Positions 1 through 9,662 are shown, counted from the first letter of the stretch. The stretch: 64,000 bases of DNA from Flavobacterium gyeonganense (GCF_029625295.1 NZ_CP121112.1:2914001-2978000), one strand, 5' to 3'. The notes: generated from the letters alone by a model not told the origin. Translations and numbers: made by a program.

Positions 1-557
1 AGTGGATTGATGCCGAAAATGCTCAGGATCCAAACATAGAAACCGATCAGAATGTTGAATATCCAAAAGAGTTGTTGTACTCAAACAGGATGTATGAAAA
101 ACTGATGGAGTTTTGCCCTGAAGCTTCAGAAGAAGTTCAGATTGCATCAAAAGCACAGCACATCTGCCGTTGGAAAGTAGCACGCGAATCCTACCCAATG
201 GATCGTGTAGGGTATTTGAGATGGAGAGAAGACCTGAAAAAATTTCATGCCAAAACTACTGCTGAAATTCTGGAAAGAGCGGGGTATGAGCAATCTTTTA
301 TTGATCGTGTGTCCTTTCTAATTGAAAAAAAATTACTTAAAAAAGATGCCGAAACCCAATTGCTGGAAGATGTAATTTGTCTGGTATTCTTAGATTATTA
401 CTTAGAGCCGTTTGTTGAAAAGCATGATGATGAAAAACTAAAAAATATCATCAAAAAAACCTGGGATAAAATGTCTGAAAAAGGACATCAGGAAGCCTTA
501 AAAATCAACTACTCCGAAGAGAACTTAAACTTGATAAAAGCATCTTTGGGATTATAA
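1..557 (+). CDS. DUF4202 domain-containing protein (5' end outside window)
   Basis: The reading frame is open from base 3 to the TAA at 555-557, so the true start lies upstream of the window. An internal ATG/TTG start would cut off the conserved N-terminus, where an acidic Trp-Ile-Asp-Ala-Glu-Asn stretch is visible. The sequence is soluble, mostly helical and rich in charged residues, and it resembles the DUF4202 family (about 190 residues), whose biochemical role is unknown to me. It lies 62 bp upstream of a NarX-like kinase, and I associate this family with nitrate assimilation loci in Bacteroidota. A nitrate-related role is therefore inference from context only. Confidence 0.75.
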   Translation, partial: WIDAENAQDPNIETDQNVEYPKELLYSNRMYEKLMEFCPEASEEVQIASKAQHICRWKVARESYPMDRVGYLRWREDLKKFHAKTTAEILERAGYEQSFIDRVSFLIEKKLLKKDAETQLLEDVICLVFLDYYLEPFVEKHDDEKLKNIIKKTWDKMSEKGHQEALKINYSEENLNLIKASLGL

Positions 558-573
558 TCTGATTTTATGAAAT

Positions 574-600
574 TAGCGGAAGCAAATTCCATTTCCGCTA
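574..600 (+). other. 8-bp inverted repeat (hairpin) between DUF4202 gene and sensor kinase
   Basis: Arms TAGCGGAA (574-581) and TTCCGCTA (593-600) are perfectly complementary around an 11-base loop. No T-run follows, so this is not a convincing intrinsic terminator. It may be a weak terminator, a transcript-stabilising hairpin or a leader structure for the kinase gene that starts 20 bp downstream. Confidence 0.4.
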
Positions 601-619
601 TAACAAATAGAAGCTTCGA

Positions 620-2440
620 ATGAAAAAAGGCAATCAGGAAGTAGCGGAAAAAATTACTTTCAAAAATCTACGACGTTTGTATTTTTTTGCACTCTGGACT
701 ATTGCTATAACCATTATTTTAAGCCAGCTTTTAATTCAGTACAACTTAAAACAGCAGCTCAGCGATTCTAAAATTATCAATATTTCAGGAAAGCAAAGAA
801 TGCTGAGTCAAAGAATTACCAAAGAAGTTTTAATTTTAAATTTTGTTTCGGATACCTCTCCAAAGAAAGAAATTGCACATGTTCGAAATGTTTTAGCACT
901 TTGGAAAACCAATCAGAGTGCATTAGAAAATGGCAGTGACAGCCTTGCTTTTCCGAAAGAAAAAAGTGAAGCCCTGTCTAAGTTATACGCCGAAATAAAA
1001 CCGAGCTTCAATACTATAGTGGAATCGGTGAATCTGTTTCTTTTAAATCTGGAACAAAAAAAGAACAGCTACGACAATCAAAAACTGGTACAGGAAATTC
1101 TAAAAAACGAAGGAATCTTTCTTTCGAAAATGAATGAAATTGTAACCCAATACGATAAAGAAGCACATGAAAAAGTAACAGAACAGCGCAAAACGGAATA
1201 TTGGATTTTCGGGTTTACATTGCTAGTCCTGATTCTGGAATTCTTTTTTATCTTTAAGCCTACCAATAAAAAAATTGAAAAACTTATAGCTAAACTTTTA
1301 TCTTCTGAAAAGAAGGCCTTAAAGCTTGCTTATGACACCGAAATCATCAGTGAAATAAAAGAAAATTCGGTAAAAGAGCTGAAATCGCTGAATTATGCGA
1401 TGGAAAACACCCTTCTTTATTGCCGTATTGCACCCGACGGCTCTATCATTCACGTAGGTGAAAAATTTGCCAAACTTTTAAATTATACCAAATTTTCTTC
1501 GAATAAAACTTTTTCACAGATTTTAACGACTGATGAAAAAGAACAGCGTAATATCGACCGTATTATTTTTGAAAAACAAAGAAGTGGCTGGCAGGGCGAA
1601 ATCAAAATTCACAGCAGGGAAGATCAGACGATCTGGCTTGATTTATCCATGGTTCCGGTAATGATTAAAAAGGATGAGCTGGAACTTTTGATTGTGTGTT
1701 TCAATATTACCGAACGTAAAAAAGCACAACGCGAAGTAGAGCGTCTGAATATTGAAAACAGTACCGAAAAAATCAATCAGCAAAAGATTATTTCGAGTAA
1801 AATTGTAGAAAATCAGGAAAACGAACAAAATCGTATTGCGAAAGAAATTCATGACGGAATAGGGCAGATGCTGACCGGATTGAAATTTAGCCTGGAGAGT
1901 ATTAATCTTGATGACAAAGAAAAATCGGCACAGAAAATAGAATACCTGAAAAAATTATCACTTGATATTATCAAAGGTGTCCGTACTGCAACTTTTAATT
2001 TAATGCCGCCTGAATTAAGCGATCATGGAATAGTTTCTTCAATTGCAAAATTGACTCAGGAACTATCTAAACTTACAGGAAAGGAAATTTTATTTTATAA
2101 CAAAACCGATTTTGACCAGCGTTTAGACTCTTTGATTGAAATAAATATTTACCGTCTGACTCAGGAAGCAATTAATAATGCGATAAAATATGCAGAATCA
2201 ACCCATATTATTGTGCAGCTTTCTCATAGTGAAACATTGTTAAGTATCATTGTTGATGACAACGGAAAAGGTTTTGACAAAACAGCAGTTGATAAAAAGC
2301 GAAACAGTGAGTCCGGAATGGGCTTGTTATTTATGAATGAAAGGATTCAATATATCAACGGCCGTGTATTTATAAATTCTATTTTGGGAGAAGGAACGAG
2401 AATTACGTTTAATATTCCGATTTCTAAATTAGAAAATTAG
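620..2440 (+). CDS. NarX-like nitrate/nitrite sensor histidine kinase with PAS domain
   Basis: This is an inner-membrane sensor kinase of 606 residues. TM1 lies at about 18-40 and TM2 at about 193-212, bracketing a helical periplasmic domain of the PilJ/NarX type. Just after TM1, residues 54-65 read Asn-Ile-Ser-Gly-Lys-Gln-Arg-Met-Leu-Ser-Gln-Arg, which closely matches the NarX P-box (Asn-Ile-Ala-Gly-x-x-Arg-Met-x-Ser-x-Arg) that contacts nitrate or nitrite. A PAS domain follows at about 275-385, then a HisKA_3 dimerisation motif with phospho-acceptor His411, then an HATPase_c domain (about 500-605) with Asp-Asn-Gly-Lys-Gly. HisKA_3 kinases normally signal to NarL-type regulators. None is adjacent; the nearest orphan is encoded at 27730-28389. 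Nitrate sensing is a strong inference from the P-box, and the partner assignment is speculative. Confidence 0.85.
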   Translation: MKKGNQEVAEKITFKNLRRLYFFALWTIAITIILSQLLIQYNLKQQLSDSKIINISGKQRMLSQRITKEVLILNFVSDTSPKKEIAHVRNVLALWKTNQSALENGSDSLAFPKEKSEALSKLYAEIKPSFNTIVESVNLFLLNLEQKKNSYDNQKLVQEILKNEGIFLSKMNEIVTQYDKEAHEKVTEQRKTEYWIFGFTLLVLILEFFFIFKPTNKKIEKLIAKLLSSEKKALKLAYDTEIISEIKENSVKELKSLNYAMENTLLYCRIAPDGSIIHVGEKFAKLLNYTKFSSNKTFSQILTTDEKEQRNIDRIIFEKQRSGWQGEIKIHSREDQTIWLDLSMVPVMIKKDELELLIVCFNITERKKAQREVERLNIENSTEKINQQKIISSKIVENQENEQNRIAKEIHDGIGQMLTGLKFSLESINLDDKEKSAQKIEYLKKLSLDIIKGVRTATFNLMPPELSDHGIVSSIAKLTQELSKLTGKEILFYNKTDFDQRLDSLIEINIYRLTQEAINNAIKYAESTHIIVQLSHSETLLSIIVDDNGKGFDKTAVDKKRNSESGMGLLFMNERIQYINGRVFINSILGEGTRITFNIPISKLEN

Positions 2441-2477
2441 ATAATTTAGAAATGTGTCAATTATAAAAGTTAAATTT

Positions 2478-2575
2478 TTATTTTGGCGTGACCACAAGGG
2501 TCGGGCTATCCGCTCCAAGTCCTCGCTCTTCCTTCGTCAGGCTGTGGGCTTTCCACTTCTATCCCTCACGCAAAC
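2478..2575. repeat. Dispersed intergenic repeat, intact copy
   Basis: This segment, containing GGGTCGGGCTATCCGCT (2509-2525) and CCTTCGTCAGGCT, aligns along its length with the two fragments that flank the IS110 element (minus-strand reading of 33469-33436 joined to 31998-31955). It is therefore an intact copy of a dispersed repeat. It is non-coding and contains short self-complementary segments. Confidence 0.75.
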
Positions 2576-2612
2576 GGTTTCATAAGAACTTTACGATTAC
2601 AATTCCCTCAAT

Positions 2613-2718
2613 CTTGTCATTTCGAGGAACGAGAAATCTCACGCGGGATTCCGTAAAGTAAATCACCAATCTTTGTAGAGCTTCTAGTGTGATTTCTCCC
2701 TTCGGTCGAAATGACAAG
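2613..2718. repeat. Inverted-repeat element with about 30-bp imperfect arms
   Basis: The left arm starts CTTGTCATTTCGA at 2613 and continues through GAGAAATCTCAC. The right arm ends GTCGAAATGACAAG at 2718, preceded by GTGATTTCTC. The arms are complementary over about 30 bp with few mismatches around a roughly 45-bp centre. This matches a common REP- or MITE-like palindrome in Bacteroidota intergenic regions. It contains no ORF. Confidence 0.75.
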
Positions 2719-2750
2719 CTGTATGGTTACTTTATCTAAAAATTAAATTT

Positions 2751-3110
2751 CTAATCTAAATTATACCTATCTACCATTTTTTGGTAATAACCTTCATCTG
2801 TTAATTTTCCTCCTCCTATTTGATTACCATCGGAATCGTATTCATAAAAAGCCAAAGAGGTTTCTCCCACTGTTAAAGATGTATATATGAGTTGTTCGTT
2901 TTGATCATATTCATTATCCCATCCTAAATGACTACCATTTTTATATTCTTTTTCAAATTCTACAGAACCATTAGCATTTCGATCTAATACCAAATATCCT
3001 GAAAAAAGGCTTTGATTATACATTACCTTACGATAGCCATCGTCATCCCATTCTGCATATTGTATTTGGTCTTCATCAACTCTATTTTTGTGAGGTTGTT
3101 TTAAACTCAT
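2751..3110 (-). CDS. Hypothetical protein with YwqK/MORN-like short repeats
   Basis: I place the start at the ATG at 3110 (about 119 residues) rather than 3176. The longer version would run almost up to the divergent purT start and would add an untypical Tyr/Leu-rich leader. The product is soluble, acidic and rich in Asp, Gly and Tyr, with repeated aromatic-acidic units such as Tyr-Ala-Glu-Trp-Asp-Asp-Asp-Gly-Tyr and Tyr-Glu-Tyr-Asp-Ser-Asp-Gly-Asn. These recall MORN/YwqK-type beta repeats. I do not recognise a specific family. It is divergent from purT, with the repeat region 2478-2718 downstream of it. Confidence 0.6.
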   Translation of the reverse strand: MSLKQPHKNRVDEDQIQYAEWDDDGYRKVMYNQSLFSGYLVLDRNANGSVEFEKEYKNGSHLGWDNEYDQNEQLIYTSLTVGETSLAFYEYDSDGNQIGGGKLTDEGYYQKMVDRYNLD

Positions 3111-3179
3111 AATTTTATAATAATCTAATAAATAATAAAAATAACTATTTTTGTTTATAGAATAACTCAATCTCAAAAA

Positions 3180-4340
3180 ATGAAGATATTACTCCTTGGT
3201 TCAGGTGAATTAGGCAAAGAGTTTGTCATTGCAGCACAACGAATCGGACAAACCATAATTGCAGTAGACAGTTACGAAAATGCACCGGCGATGCAGGTTG
3301 CTCATGGTTTTGAAGTCATCAATATGCTCGACGGCGAAGCCTTGGACCGAATCGTAGCCAAACATAAACCGGATTTTATTGTTCCCGAAATAGAAGCCAT
3401 TCGAACCGAACGTTTTTACGATTATGAAAAACAAGGAATTACCGTTGTTCCTTCAGCGAAAGCGGCCAACTTTACCATGAATCGTAAAGCCATTCGTGAT
3501 TTAGCAGCAAAAGAATTAGGTTTAAAAACTGCAAAATATGAGTATGCTACTTCTGCCGAAGAACTTCAAAAAGCAGTTGGAGAAGTCGGAATTCCTTGTG
3601 TGGTAAAACCTTTGATGTCATCTTCCGGAAAAGGACAATCGACAATCAAATCTGAAGAAGATATTTTAAAAGCCTGGGAATATGCTGTTGCAGGTTCCCG
3701 TGGTGATGTCATTGAAGTGATTGTAGAAGCTTTTGTAGATTTCAATTCTGAAATTACACTTTTAACCATTACTCAAAATAATAATCCAACGCTGTTTTGT
3801 GCTCCAATCGGACACCGACAGGAAAGAGGCGATTATCAGGAAAGCTGGCAGCCGGCTTTGGTTTCAGAAAAAGATTTGTACGAAGCGCAGGATATGGCAG
3901 AAAAAATTACCGAAGCGCTTGGTGGCGCCGGACTTTTTGGTGTTGAATTTTTCCTGACTAACGAAGGCGTTTATTTCTCTGAACTTTCTCCGCGTCCGCA
4001 CGATACCGGAATGGTAACTTTAGCCGGAACGCAGAATTTCAACGAATTCGAATTGCATTTACGGGCAATTTTAAGTCTTCCTATTTTCGAAATTACTTTA
4101 GAAAAAGCGGGGGCAAGTGCCGTAATTTTAGCCTCAGAAGATTCTGTAAATCCAACATTTACCGGAATCGAAAAAGTAGCCGCTTTACCTAAAACTGATT
4201 TCAGGATTTTTGGGAAACCAAGTTCAAGACCTTACCGAAGAATGGGAGTCGTTTTAAGTCATGATTCGCTTTCGACTCCAATCAATGAAGTAACAGAACG
4301 CGCCAAAGAAACGGCGAAATTAATAACTGTAAATTCTTAA
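3180..4340 (+). CDS. purT: Formate-dependent phosphoribosylglycinamide formyltransferase (GAR transformylase 2)
   Basis: PurT converts GAR, formate and ATP to FGAR in purine synthesis, an alternative to the folate-dependent PurN. The 386-residue length is normal for the family. An N-terminal preATP-grasp fold opens with Leu-Gly-Ser-Gly-Glu-Leu-Gly-Lys-Glu. The ATP-grasp domain has the glycine-rich loop Ser-Ser-Gly-Lys-Gly-Gln-Ser at about 144-150 and the metal/phosphate motif [12 protein letters not shown] at about 269-280. A TATTTTTG sequence at 3146-3153 could be its -7 element, although no convincing -33 box is visible. It heads a tight cluster with the next two genes (gaps of 2 bp and -1 bp). 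Confidence 0.95.
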   Translation: MKILLLGSGELGKEFVIAAQRIGQTIIAVDSYENAPAMQVAHGFEVINMLDGEALDRIVAKHKPDFIVPEIEAIRTERFYDYEKQGITVVPSAKAANFTMNRKAIRDLAAKELGLKTAKYEYATSAEELQKAVGEVGIPCVVKPLMSSSGKGQSTIKSEEDILKAWEYAVAGSRGDVIEVIVEAFVDFNSEITLLTITQNNNPTLFCAPIGHRQERGDYQESWQPALVSEKDLYEAQDMAEKITEALGGAGLFGVEFFLTNEGVYFSELSPRPHDTGMVTLAGTQNFNEFELHLRAILSLPIFEITLEKAGASAVILASEDSVNPTFTGIEKVAALPKTDFRIFGKPSSRPYRRMGVVLSHDSLSTPINEVTERAKETAKLITVNS

Positions 4341-4342
4341 TT

Positions 4343-4663
4343 ATGAAAAATATTTTATTAGCAACTTTCCTTTTCATTGGAATTGCTGTTCAGGCTCAAA
4401 GCAAAAAGAAATTTGATAAACCAACCATAGTAGAAGCTTCCTGCGGAGAATGCCAATTCGCAATGAAAGGTAAAAGCTGTGATTTAGCCGTTCGCATTGA
4501 CGGGAAAAGCTATTTTGTAGACGGAACAACCATTCATGATCACGGAGATGCTCACGCTGAAAAAGGCTTTTGCAATGCCATCAGCAAAGCTTTAGTTACC
4601 GGAGAAATCGTGAACAATAGATTCAAAGCAACTTCATTTAAACTAATAGAGGAAAAAAAATAA
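4343..4663 (+). CDS. DUF6370-like secreted Cys-rich protein
   Basis: This is a 106-residue protein with a clear signal peptide (residues 1-18, ending Ala-Gln-Ala-Gln). The mature part has conserved-looking cysteines in Ser-Cys-Gly-Glu-Cys-Gln-Phe, in Lys-Ser-Cys-Asp-Leu-Ala and in Gly-Phe-Cys-Asn-Ala. It also has an Asp-His-Gly-Asp-Ala-His segment that could bind metal. It resembles the family I know as DUF6370, whose function is unknown. It starts 2 bp after purT and overlaps the following Crp/Fnr-type gene by one base (TAATG), so translation is probably coupled. Confidence 0.7.
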   Translation: MKNILLATFLFIGIAVQAQSKKKFDKPTIVEASCGECQFAMKGKSCDLAVRIDGKSYFVDGTTIHDHGDAHAEKGFCNAISKALVTGEIVNNRFKATSFKLIEEKK

Positions 4664-5238
4664 TGACATTGATTCTTGAAAATATTGACAAACATGTTTC
4701 GCTGACTCCGGAAGAACAGGCACTTTTTCTGTCCAAATTAGAAACGAACACTTACAAAGCCAAAACGATTTTATTAAACGCCGGCGAGGTCTGCAAACAT
4801 TCCTATTTTGTCAATTCGGGAATTTTAAGAAGTTTCAATATAAACGATAATATTGTAGAACACGTTCTTTCTTTCGCCTGTGAAGGGTGGTGGATGAGCG
4901 ATATGTACAGTTATTTTTCGCAAAAGCCAGGACAGCTTTTTATTGAAGTTCTGGAGGAAGCCGAGGTTGTTTCGTTATCCAAAGAAAATCAGGAACAATT
5001 GTATCTTGAAATTCCGAACCTGGAACGTTATTTCAGGATTTTGATTGAAAATTCATTAGTTGCCAATCAGCAAAGATTAATGGATAACTTGAGTTTACCT
5101 GCTGAAGAACGCTTCGAGAAATTCTGCGCCAAATACGGCACTCTGGTTCATAAAGTGCCACAAAAACAAATCGCTTCTTTTATTGGTGTGACACCGGAAT
5201 TTTTTAGTAAAATGAAAGCCAGGCTTTTGAAGAAGTAA
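4663..5238 (+). CDS. Crp/Fnr family transcriptional regulator
   Basis: This 191-residue cytoplasmic regulator has an N-terminal cyclic-nucleotide-binding-like beta-roll (about 15-115) containing Phe-Val-Asn-Ser-Gly-Ile-Leu-Arg. A short C-terminal helix-turn-helix follows (about 150-190, Ile-Ala-Ser-Phe-Ile-Gly-Val-Thr-Pro-Glu-Phe-Phe-Ser). The length is typical of the small Bacteroidota branch. That branch often lacks the residues that bind cAMP, so the ligand is unknown. It is the last gene of the purT cluster, with a bidirectional terminator 95 bp downstream. Confidence 0.85.
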   Translation: MTLILENIDKHVSLTPEEQALFLSKLETNTYKAKTILLNAGEVCKHSYFVNSGILRSFNINDNIVEHVLSFACEGWWMSDMYSYFSQKPGQLFIEVLEEAEVVSLSKENQEQLYLEIPNLERYFRILIENSLVANQQRLMDNLSLPAEERFEKFCAKYGTLVHKVPQKQIASFIGVTPEFFSKMKARLLKK

Positions 5239-5333
5239 GCTTTATATCATTGAATAAAATTGATTTCAGGGATTTTAAATTTCAATGCGGTCAAATATAA
5301 TTCTCCAATCGTTATTTATTGATTTTTATAAAC

Positions 5334-5368
5334 AAAAAAAGACTTCTTAAATGAAGAAGTCTTTTTTT
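5334..5368. terminator. Bidirectional intrinsic terminator
   Basis: An A7 run and the stem GACTTCTT (5341-5348) pair with AAGAAGTC (5354-5361) and a T7 run around a 5-base loop. It sits between the convergent Crp/Fnr gene and the LamG gene and can serve both. Confidence 0.9.
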
Positions 5369-5383
5369 CAAACAGTTTTTATG

Positions 5384-7525
5384 TTATTTTTTTATCAGTT
5401 TGATGGTTTCAACCTGATTGTTATCATGAGTTATTTTCAATAAATAAATTCCATTAGGAGAGCTATTTAAATTCAAATTGGTATTTCCTGTATTAATATT
5501 TTCCGATTTAATGATTTTTCCATTCAGATCATATACTACAATAGCGGCACGTGCATCAGTATTTAAAGAGAATATGCCACTTGACGGGTTAGGATAGACC
5601 GCTGTTTTTGATGAAAATTCAAAATGATCGTTATTTAAATTAGTCGAACAGGTATTTCCTGTTGTCACGATACTGGTTGCAGTCCAGTTAGAGGTATTTC
5701 CTGTAAGTGTAAAACCATCTAATATTCCCATGTTGGCATTGTTGCTGGCATCTGAGACTGTGGTTACTGTTGAATTGTTCCTATTATCAAGACCTTGGTT
5801 AAATTGGTAATACGCCAATAAATTAGTTTGTCCTGGCCCTAGTTCGCAATTCCTGTTATTTTGAATTTCAGTTTGAGTCAAAGCTTTGTTCCAAATACGA
5901 ACTTCATCCATTTGTCCCTTAAAAATTTCTCCATAGCCATTATATCCTAATATCATTGGTGCCACGCTTGTTGGCAAATTATAATTGGATGGAGTTGGTG
6001 TGGTACCAACATTTACTCCATCAACATACAGTGTTACAGAGGTGCCATCAAACACCATCGCTACATGTTGCCATGTGTCTGGTATAACTGTTCCTCCTGT
6101 AACTACGTAACTACCAAAACCAATGAAACAATCAAATTCACCATTAACGGTACGTAAATCGAATTGAGTTGAAGATCCGTTACCGTGATTGGAAACAATA
6201 GTTTCTACATTTGAATCTCTGGTTGTTTTGATCCATGCCTCAACGGTTAATTTATTGGTATCACTCAATGTTGTAGAAATAGCGGTGTCGCAATTTACTT
6301 TGTCATCTATTCCATCAAAATCCAATGCCGATGCATTAAGGTTTACCTGAACAGCCAATCTTGAGCTTTCGCAACCTGAAACCGTCTGAGAAACATAATA
6401 AGTGCCGCCCGTTATTGGAGTTGAATTTGCCAAAGGTGTTCCTCCTGTAGGATCTGCATACCATTTTAAGTCGGTTCCTGTTGCTGTAAGATTGGCAACC
6501 GTAGCATCTTTATTAAAAGCTTGTGTACTAGTGGCTGTAGGTGCCGGAGTTGTGTTTATCGTCACAACAACCGCTCTTCTTGGACTTTCGCAGCTACCAA
6601 TAGTTTGCGAAACATAATAGGTTGTTCCTGATGTCAATGCCGTTGTGGCAATCAATTCGTTTACTGATGCCAATGAAGAATACCATTTGATACCGATTCC
6701 TGTAGCCGTTAAATCAGCAACTGTAGCTGCCGTACAAAAAACTTGCGGACTTGTAACCGACAATTGTTCCGGACTCATTGTTCCTGTAACAACACCCCCT
6801 GGCGAAACCCAGTTTGAATTAGACCCGCTTAAGGCAAATCCGTTTAATGTACCGGTATTATTATTTCCACTAGCATCTGTCAGGGTAGTAATTGCGGTAT
6901 TATCTGCAGAGTCAATACCCTGGTTGCATTTGTAATAAGCTACCAATCCTACTTGGTCTGCAGAAAGTTCGCTGTTCATATTATTTTGAATTTCACATTC
7001 AGGTAACACTCTGTTCCAGATACGTACTTCATCTAATTTTCCTCCAAGTAAATTTCCAGTATCAAATGCACCAAGACGCGCAGCGTTTCCGCCATTAAAA
7101 GGAGGTACATTAGTATTGGTTGCTACTAAAACACCATTTTTATACATTTTCATCGTCGTAGTTGCCGCATCATAAGTCAAAGCAACGTGATACCATGTAT
7201 TGGCTATAATTGGATTTGGATCCTGTACTGCATTCCAGGTACCATTGTGGCCTGCCGATAATCTGTTTCCGTAATCTACAGAGGGATACAGTGCGTGTTG
7301 TCCATCCAATCCCCCAGAAATAAGATTATTTTGAAGGCTTAAATTTGACAAATAAAACCACGCTTCTTTGGTATATGTTGCAGGCATAATATCCCCCAAT
7401 TCTACATAATCATTGGCCCCATCAAAAGATAATGCACTTGCTGAAACCTGTCCTCTCGAAAAATTTGTAGCCAGCACAATGGCAAACAAAAGTATTTGAT
7501 TTCTTAATAGAGTAATTTTTTTCAT
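5384..7525 (-). CDS. LamG-repeat secreted protein with T9SS type A sorting domain
   Basis: This is a 713-residue secreted or surface protein. Signal peptide is about 1-25. A first LamG/concanavalin-like domain lies at about 28-190, two Ig-like domains at about 252-325 and 327-398, and a second LamG domain at about 400-560. Each Ig domain ends in a Tyr-Tyr-Val-Ser-Gln-Thr motif with Cys-Glu-Ser, and each LamG domain opens with an Ala-Ser-Ala-Leu-x-Phe-Asp-Gly motif, so the layout looks like an internal duplication. The C-terminal 75 residues (Tyr-Pro-Asn-Pro-Ser-Ser-Gly-Ile-Phe, then Gly-Ile-Tyr-Leu-Leu-Lys-Ile) form a type A T9SS sorting signal. The likely role is carbohydrate binding or adhesion; no catalytic domain is visible. 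It is divergent from the TPR-kinase gene. Confidence 0.9.
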   Translation of the reverse strand: MKKITLLRNQILLFAIVLATNFSRGQVSASALSFDGANDYVELGDIMPATYTKEAWFYLSNLSLQNNLISGGLDGQHALYPSVDYGNRLSAGHNGTWNAVQDPNPIIANTWYHVALTYDAATTTMKMYKNGVLVATNTNVPPFNGGNAARLGAFDTGNLLGGKLDEVRIWNRVLPECEIQNNMNSELSADQVGLVAYYKCNQGIDSADNTAITTLTDASGNNNTGTLNGFALSGSNSNWVSPGGVVTGTMSPEQLSVTSPQVFCTAATVADLTATGIGIKWYSSLASVNELIATTALTSGTTYYVSQTIGSCESPRRAVVVTINTTPAPTATSTQAFNKDATVANLTATGTDLKWYADPTGGTPLANSTPITGGTYYVSQTVSGCESSRLAVQVNLNASALDFDGIDDKVNCDTAISTTLSDTNKLTVEAWIKTTRDSNVETIVSNHGNGSSTQFDLRTVNGEFDCFIGFGSYVVTGGTVIPDTWQHVAMVFDGTSVTLYVDGVNVGTTPTPSNYNLPTSVAPMILGYNGYGEIFKGQMDEVRIWNKALTQTEIQNNRNCELGPGQTNLLAYYQFNQGLDNRNNSTVTTVSDASNNANMGILDGFTLTGNTSNWTATSIVTTGNTCSTNLNNDHFEFSSKTAVYPNPSSGIFSLNTDARAAIVVYDLNGKIIKSENINTGNTNLNLNSSPNGIYLLKITHDNNQVETIKLIKK

Positions 7526-7635
7526 AGTTTTTCTTTAAAATGTTAGATTACAAAATTGCGGTAAATACAAACGAATTTATACAAGGGGTAACCCCTGAAT
7601 TATTTATTTATAATTCAAATACTGGTTCAAATAGA

Positions 7636-7643
7636 TACATTTG
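7636..7643 (+). promoter_or_regulatory. -7 promoter element TACATTTG for TPR-kinase gene
   Basis: TACATTTG fits the Bacteroidota TAnnTTTG consensus and lies 20 bp upstream of the ATG at 7663. That argues against the longer upstream start at 7540. No good -33 box is visible. Confidence 0.5.
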
Positions 7644-7662
7644 TAAAAAAACAAAAGGTTAT

Positions 7663-9662
7663 ATGTTTAAAACCAATTATTTATTTCGTGCTTTTCTTGT
7701 TGCAATTGTTTTGTTTGTTTTTTCTTGTCAGAAGAATGAAACGAATGAAGTTTTATTTCAAAAAGAAGTACCAGTAAACGAAGATGCCACAAAAGCCTGG
7801 TTGCATAAAGTGGAGCATTACAAGAAGGACAAAAATTATTTATCGGTTTTTCACAACTATTACAACGACAAAATAAAAGAAAAAAATATTTGGAAGCAGC
7901 CGAAGTTTTAGATTTTGCCTGTGTATATCTTGCAGATTCTTATGACTTTAATGATCAGTTTATGACTAAAGTCAGAGAATTTGACGCCAGATACAGACAA
8001 AAAGTCCCTGAATTAAAAACCACTTTTGTGGATGCTTATCTGGCCAATTATTATTTCGACAAGTATAATTTAAAAAAGGCATGTGAGTACTTTAAAAAGA
8101 TTACTACATTAGAACCTGACGACTATAATAGCTGTTACAATATTGCAAGAGCTTACTACGATTTGTCTTATATTTATTATATTATGGGGAAGCAAAATTT
8201 AAGTTTGCTTGCCAATCAGAAATCTTTTGAATATTTCAGCAAAATAGATAATCCAAAAGGTTTGGCTTTTGTCTATTCCAATTATGCTAATATATATACT
8301 GCTATTGGTGATAAAAAAAGAGCTATTCAAAATGCGGACAAAGCAATACAAGCTTATAAAAAAATAGACAATACCTATAATGTCTATATCGGTTTGATTA
8401 ATAAAATTTCGATATACGAGTACTTAAAAGATAAACGCCAAAGACCCTTGATTGACTCTGTTTATCAGGCTTTTATTAGTAGTAAAGATGAAAGTAAAAT
8501 ATTAAAAATAAAAATATTTGACTTTAGGGCAGAAAATCTAATCTATGCCAACAAGTTGCCAGAAGCCAAAAAGATACTTAACGATTTAAAGCCTGTTGTT
8601 GAAGAAATAGATTCTGATGATTTAACTCAGGAATACAAATTAACATCTGCATTGTATGAGATAAAAAAGAATCCAAATTATTCCAATTTTGCAGATATAA
8701 AAAAAACATTACCCACTTTAATAAGTAATCAGCAATATGAAAAAGTCAATATGCTTTATGGAGTATTACAAAACAGTGCAATTCAAAATAAAGATTATAA
8801 AACTGCTTTAGCCTATGAATCACAAAAGAAAATTATTGCAGATAGTATAGGAAGCATAATTACCAGGATAAAAACAGTAGAACTTGAAAAAAAATATCAA
8901 ACTGAAAAAAAAGCACAGGAATTAAAAATAAAAGAACAGACCATAACCAACAAAAATACAACAATTGCACTTTTATGTGCCAGCTTGATAGGGATATTGC
9001 TTATAAACTTTGCATTTAACCTGAAACAAAAACAAAAAAAATTAAAACTCGAAAAAGAAAATACCCAGTTATACACCAAACAACTCCTCGAAAAAACAGA
9101 AGAAGAACGCAAACGTATTGCAAGCGACCTGCATGACAGTGTAAGTCATGAATTGTTGAGTTTAAAAAACTCCTTTGAAGAAAAAACAGAAATTACCAAT
9201 CAAAAAATTGACACCATTATCAATGATATTCGCAGTATCAGCAGAAATTTGCATCCTATAATGTTTGATAAAATAGGGTTAAAAGAAAGCATTAACCAAA
9301 TGGTAGAACGGGCAGAATCTGTTAATAATTTCATGGTTACAGCCGAGATTGATTATGACAGTGTTTTATCTTCTTCCGATGAATTACAAATTTACCGTAT
9401 TGTGCAGGAAGCACTTTCCAATATCATAAAATATGCTGATGCAATTGCAGCTAAAATTTCTATCACTGAAAACGAAAACAGTCTTATCATTGAAATTAAA
9501 GACAATGGAAAAGGGTTTAATGTAGAAGAAACTTTAAACAGTAAATCTTCCTTTGGTTTGCATAATATTATTGAACGAAGCAGGGCTATTGGCGGACACG
9601 CTACTATCACATCAAATACAAACGGTACAATAATTACCATAGAAATAAAGAAAGCGCAATGA
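7663..9662 (+). pseudogene. TPR sensor histidine kinase (lipoprotein N-terminus), apparent -1 frameshift
   Basis: Two reading frames together encode one protein of about 666 residues. The first (7663-7911) starts with a lipoprotein signal (Val-Leu-Phe-Val-Phe-Ser-Cys). The second (open at 7890, ending 9662) carries TPR helices, a TM segment at about residues 355-372 of that frame, a HisKA_3 motif with His415 (Ile-Ala-Ser-Asp-Leu-His-Asp-Ser) and an HATPase_c domain with Asp-Asn-Gly-Lys-Gly. The frames join cleanly at the A7 run 7880-7886 if it had eight As, giving Lys-Glu-Lys-Lys-Tyr-Leu-Glu-Ala-Ala. The cause could be a sequencing error, a real mutation, phase variation or -1 slippage on the A run. 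Its stop overlaps the start of the response regulator by 4 bp. Confidence 0.8.

Noticed and set aside
6402..6935. Open frames on the plus strand inside the T9SS LamG gene
   Set aside because: They lie antisense to a well-supported gene with clear domains, show no family resemblance, and result from its repetitive codon pattern.
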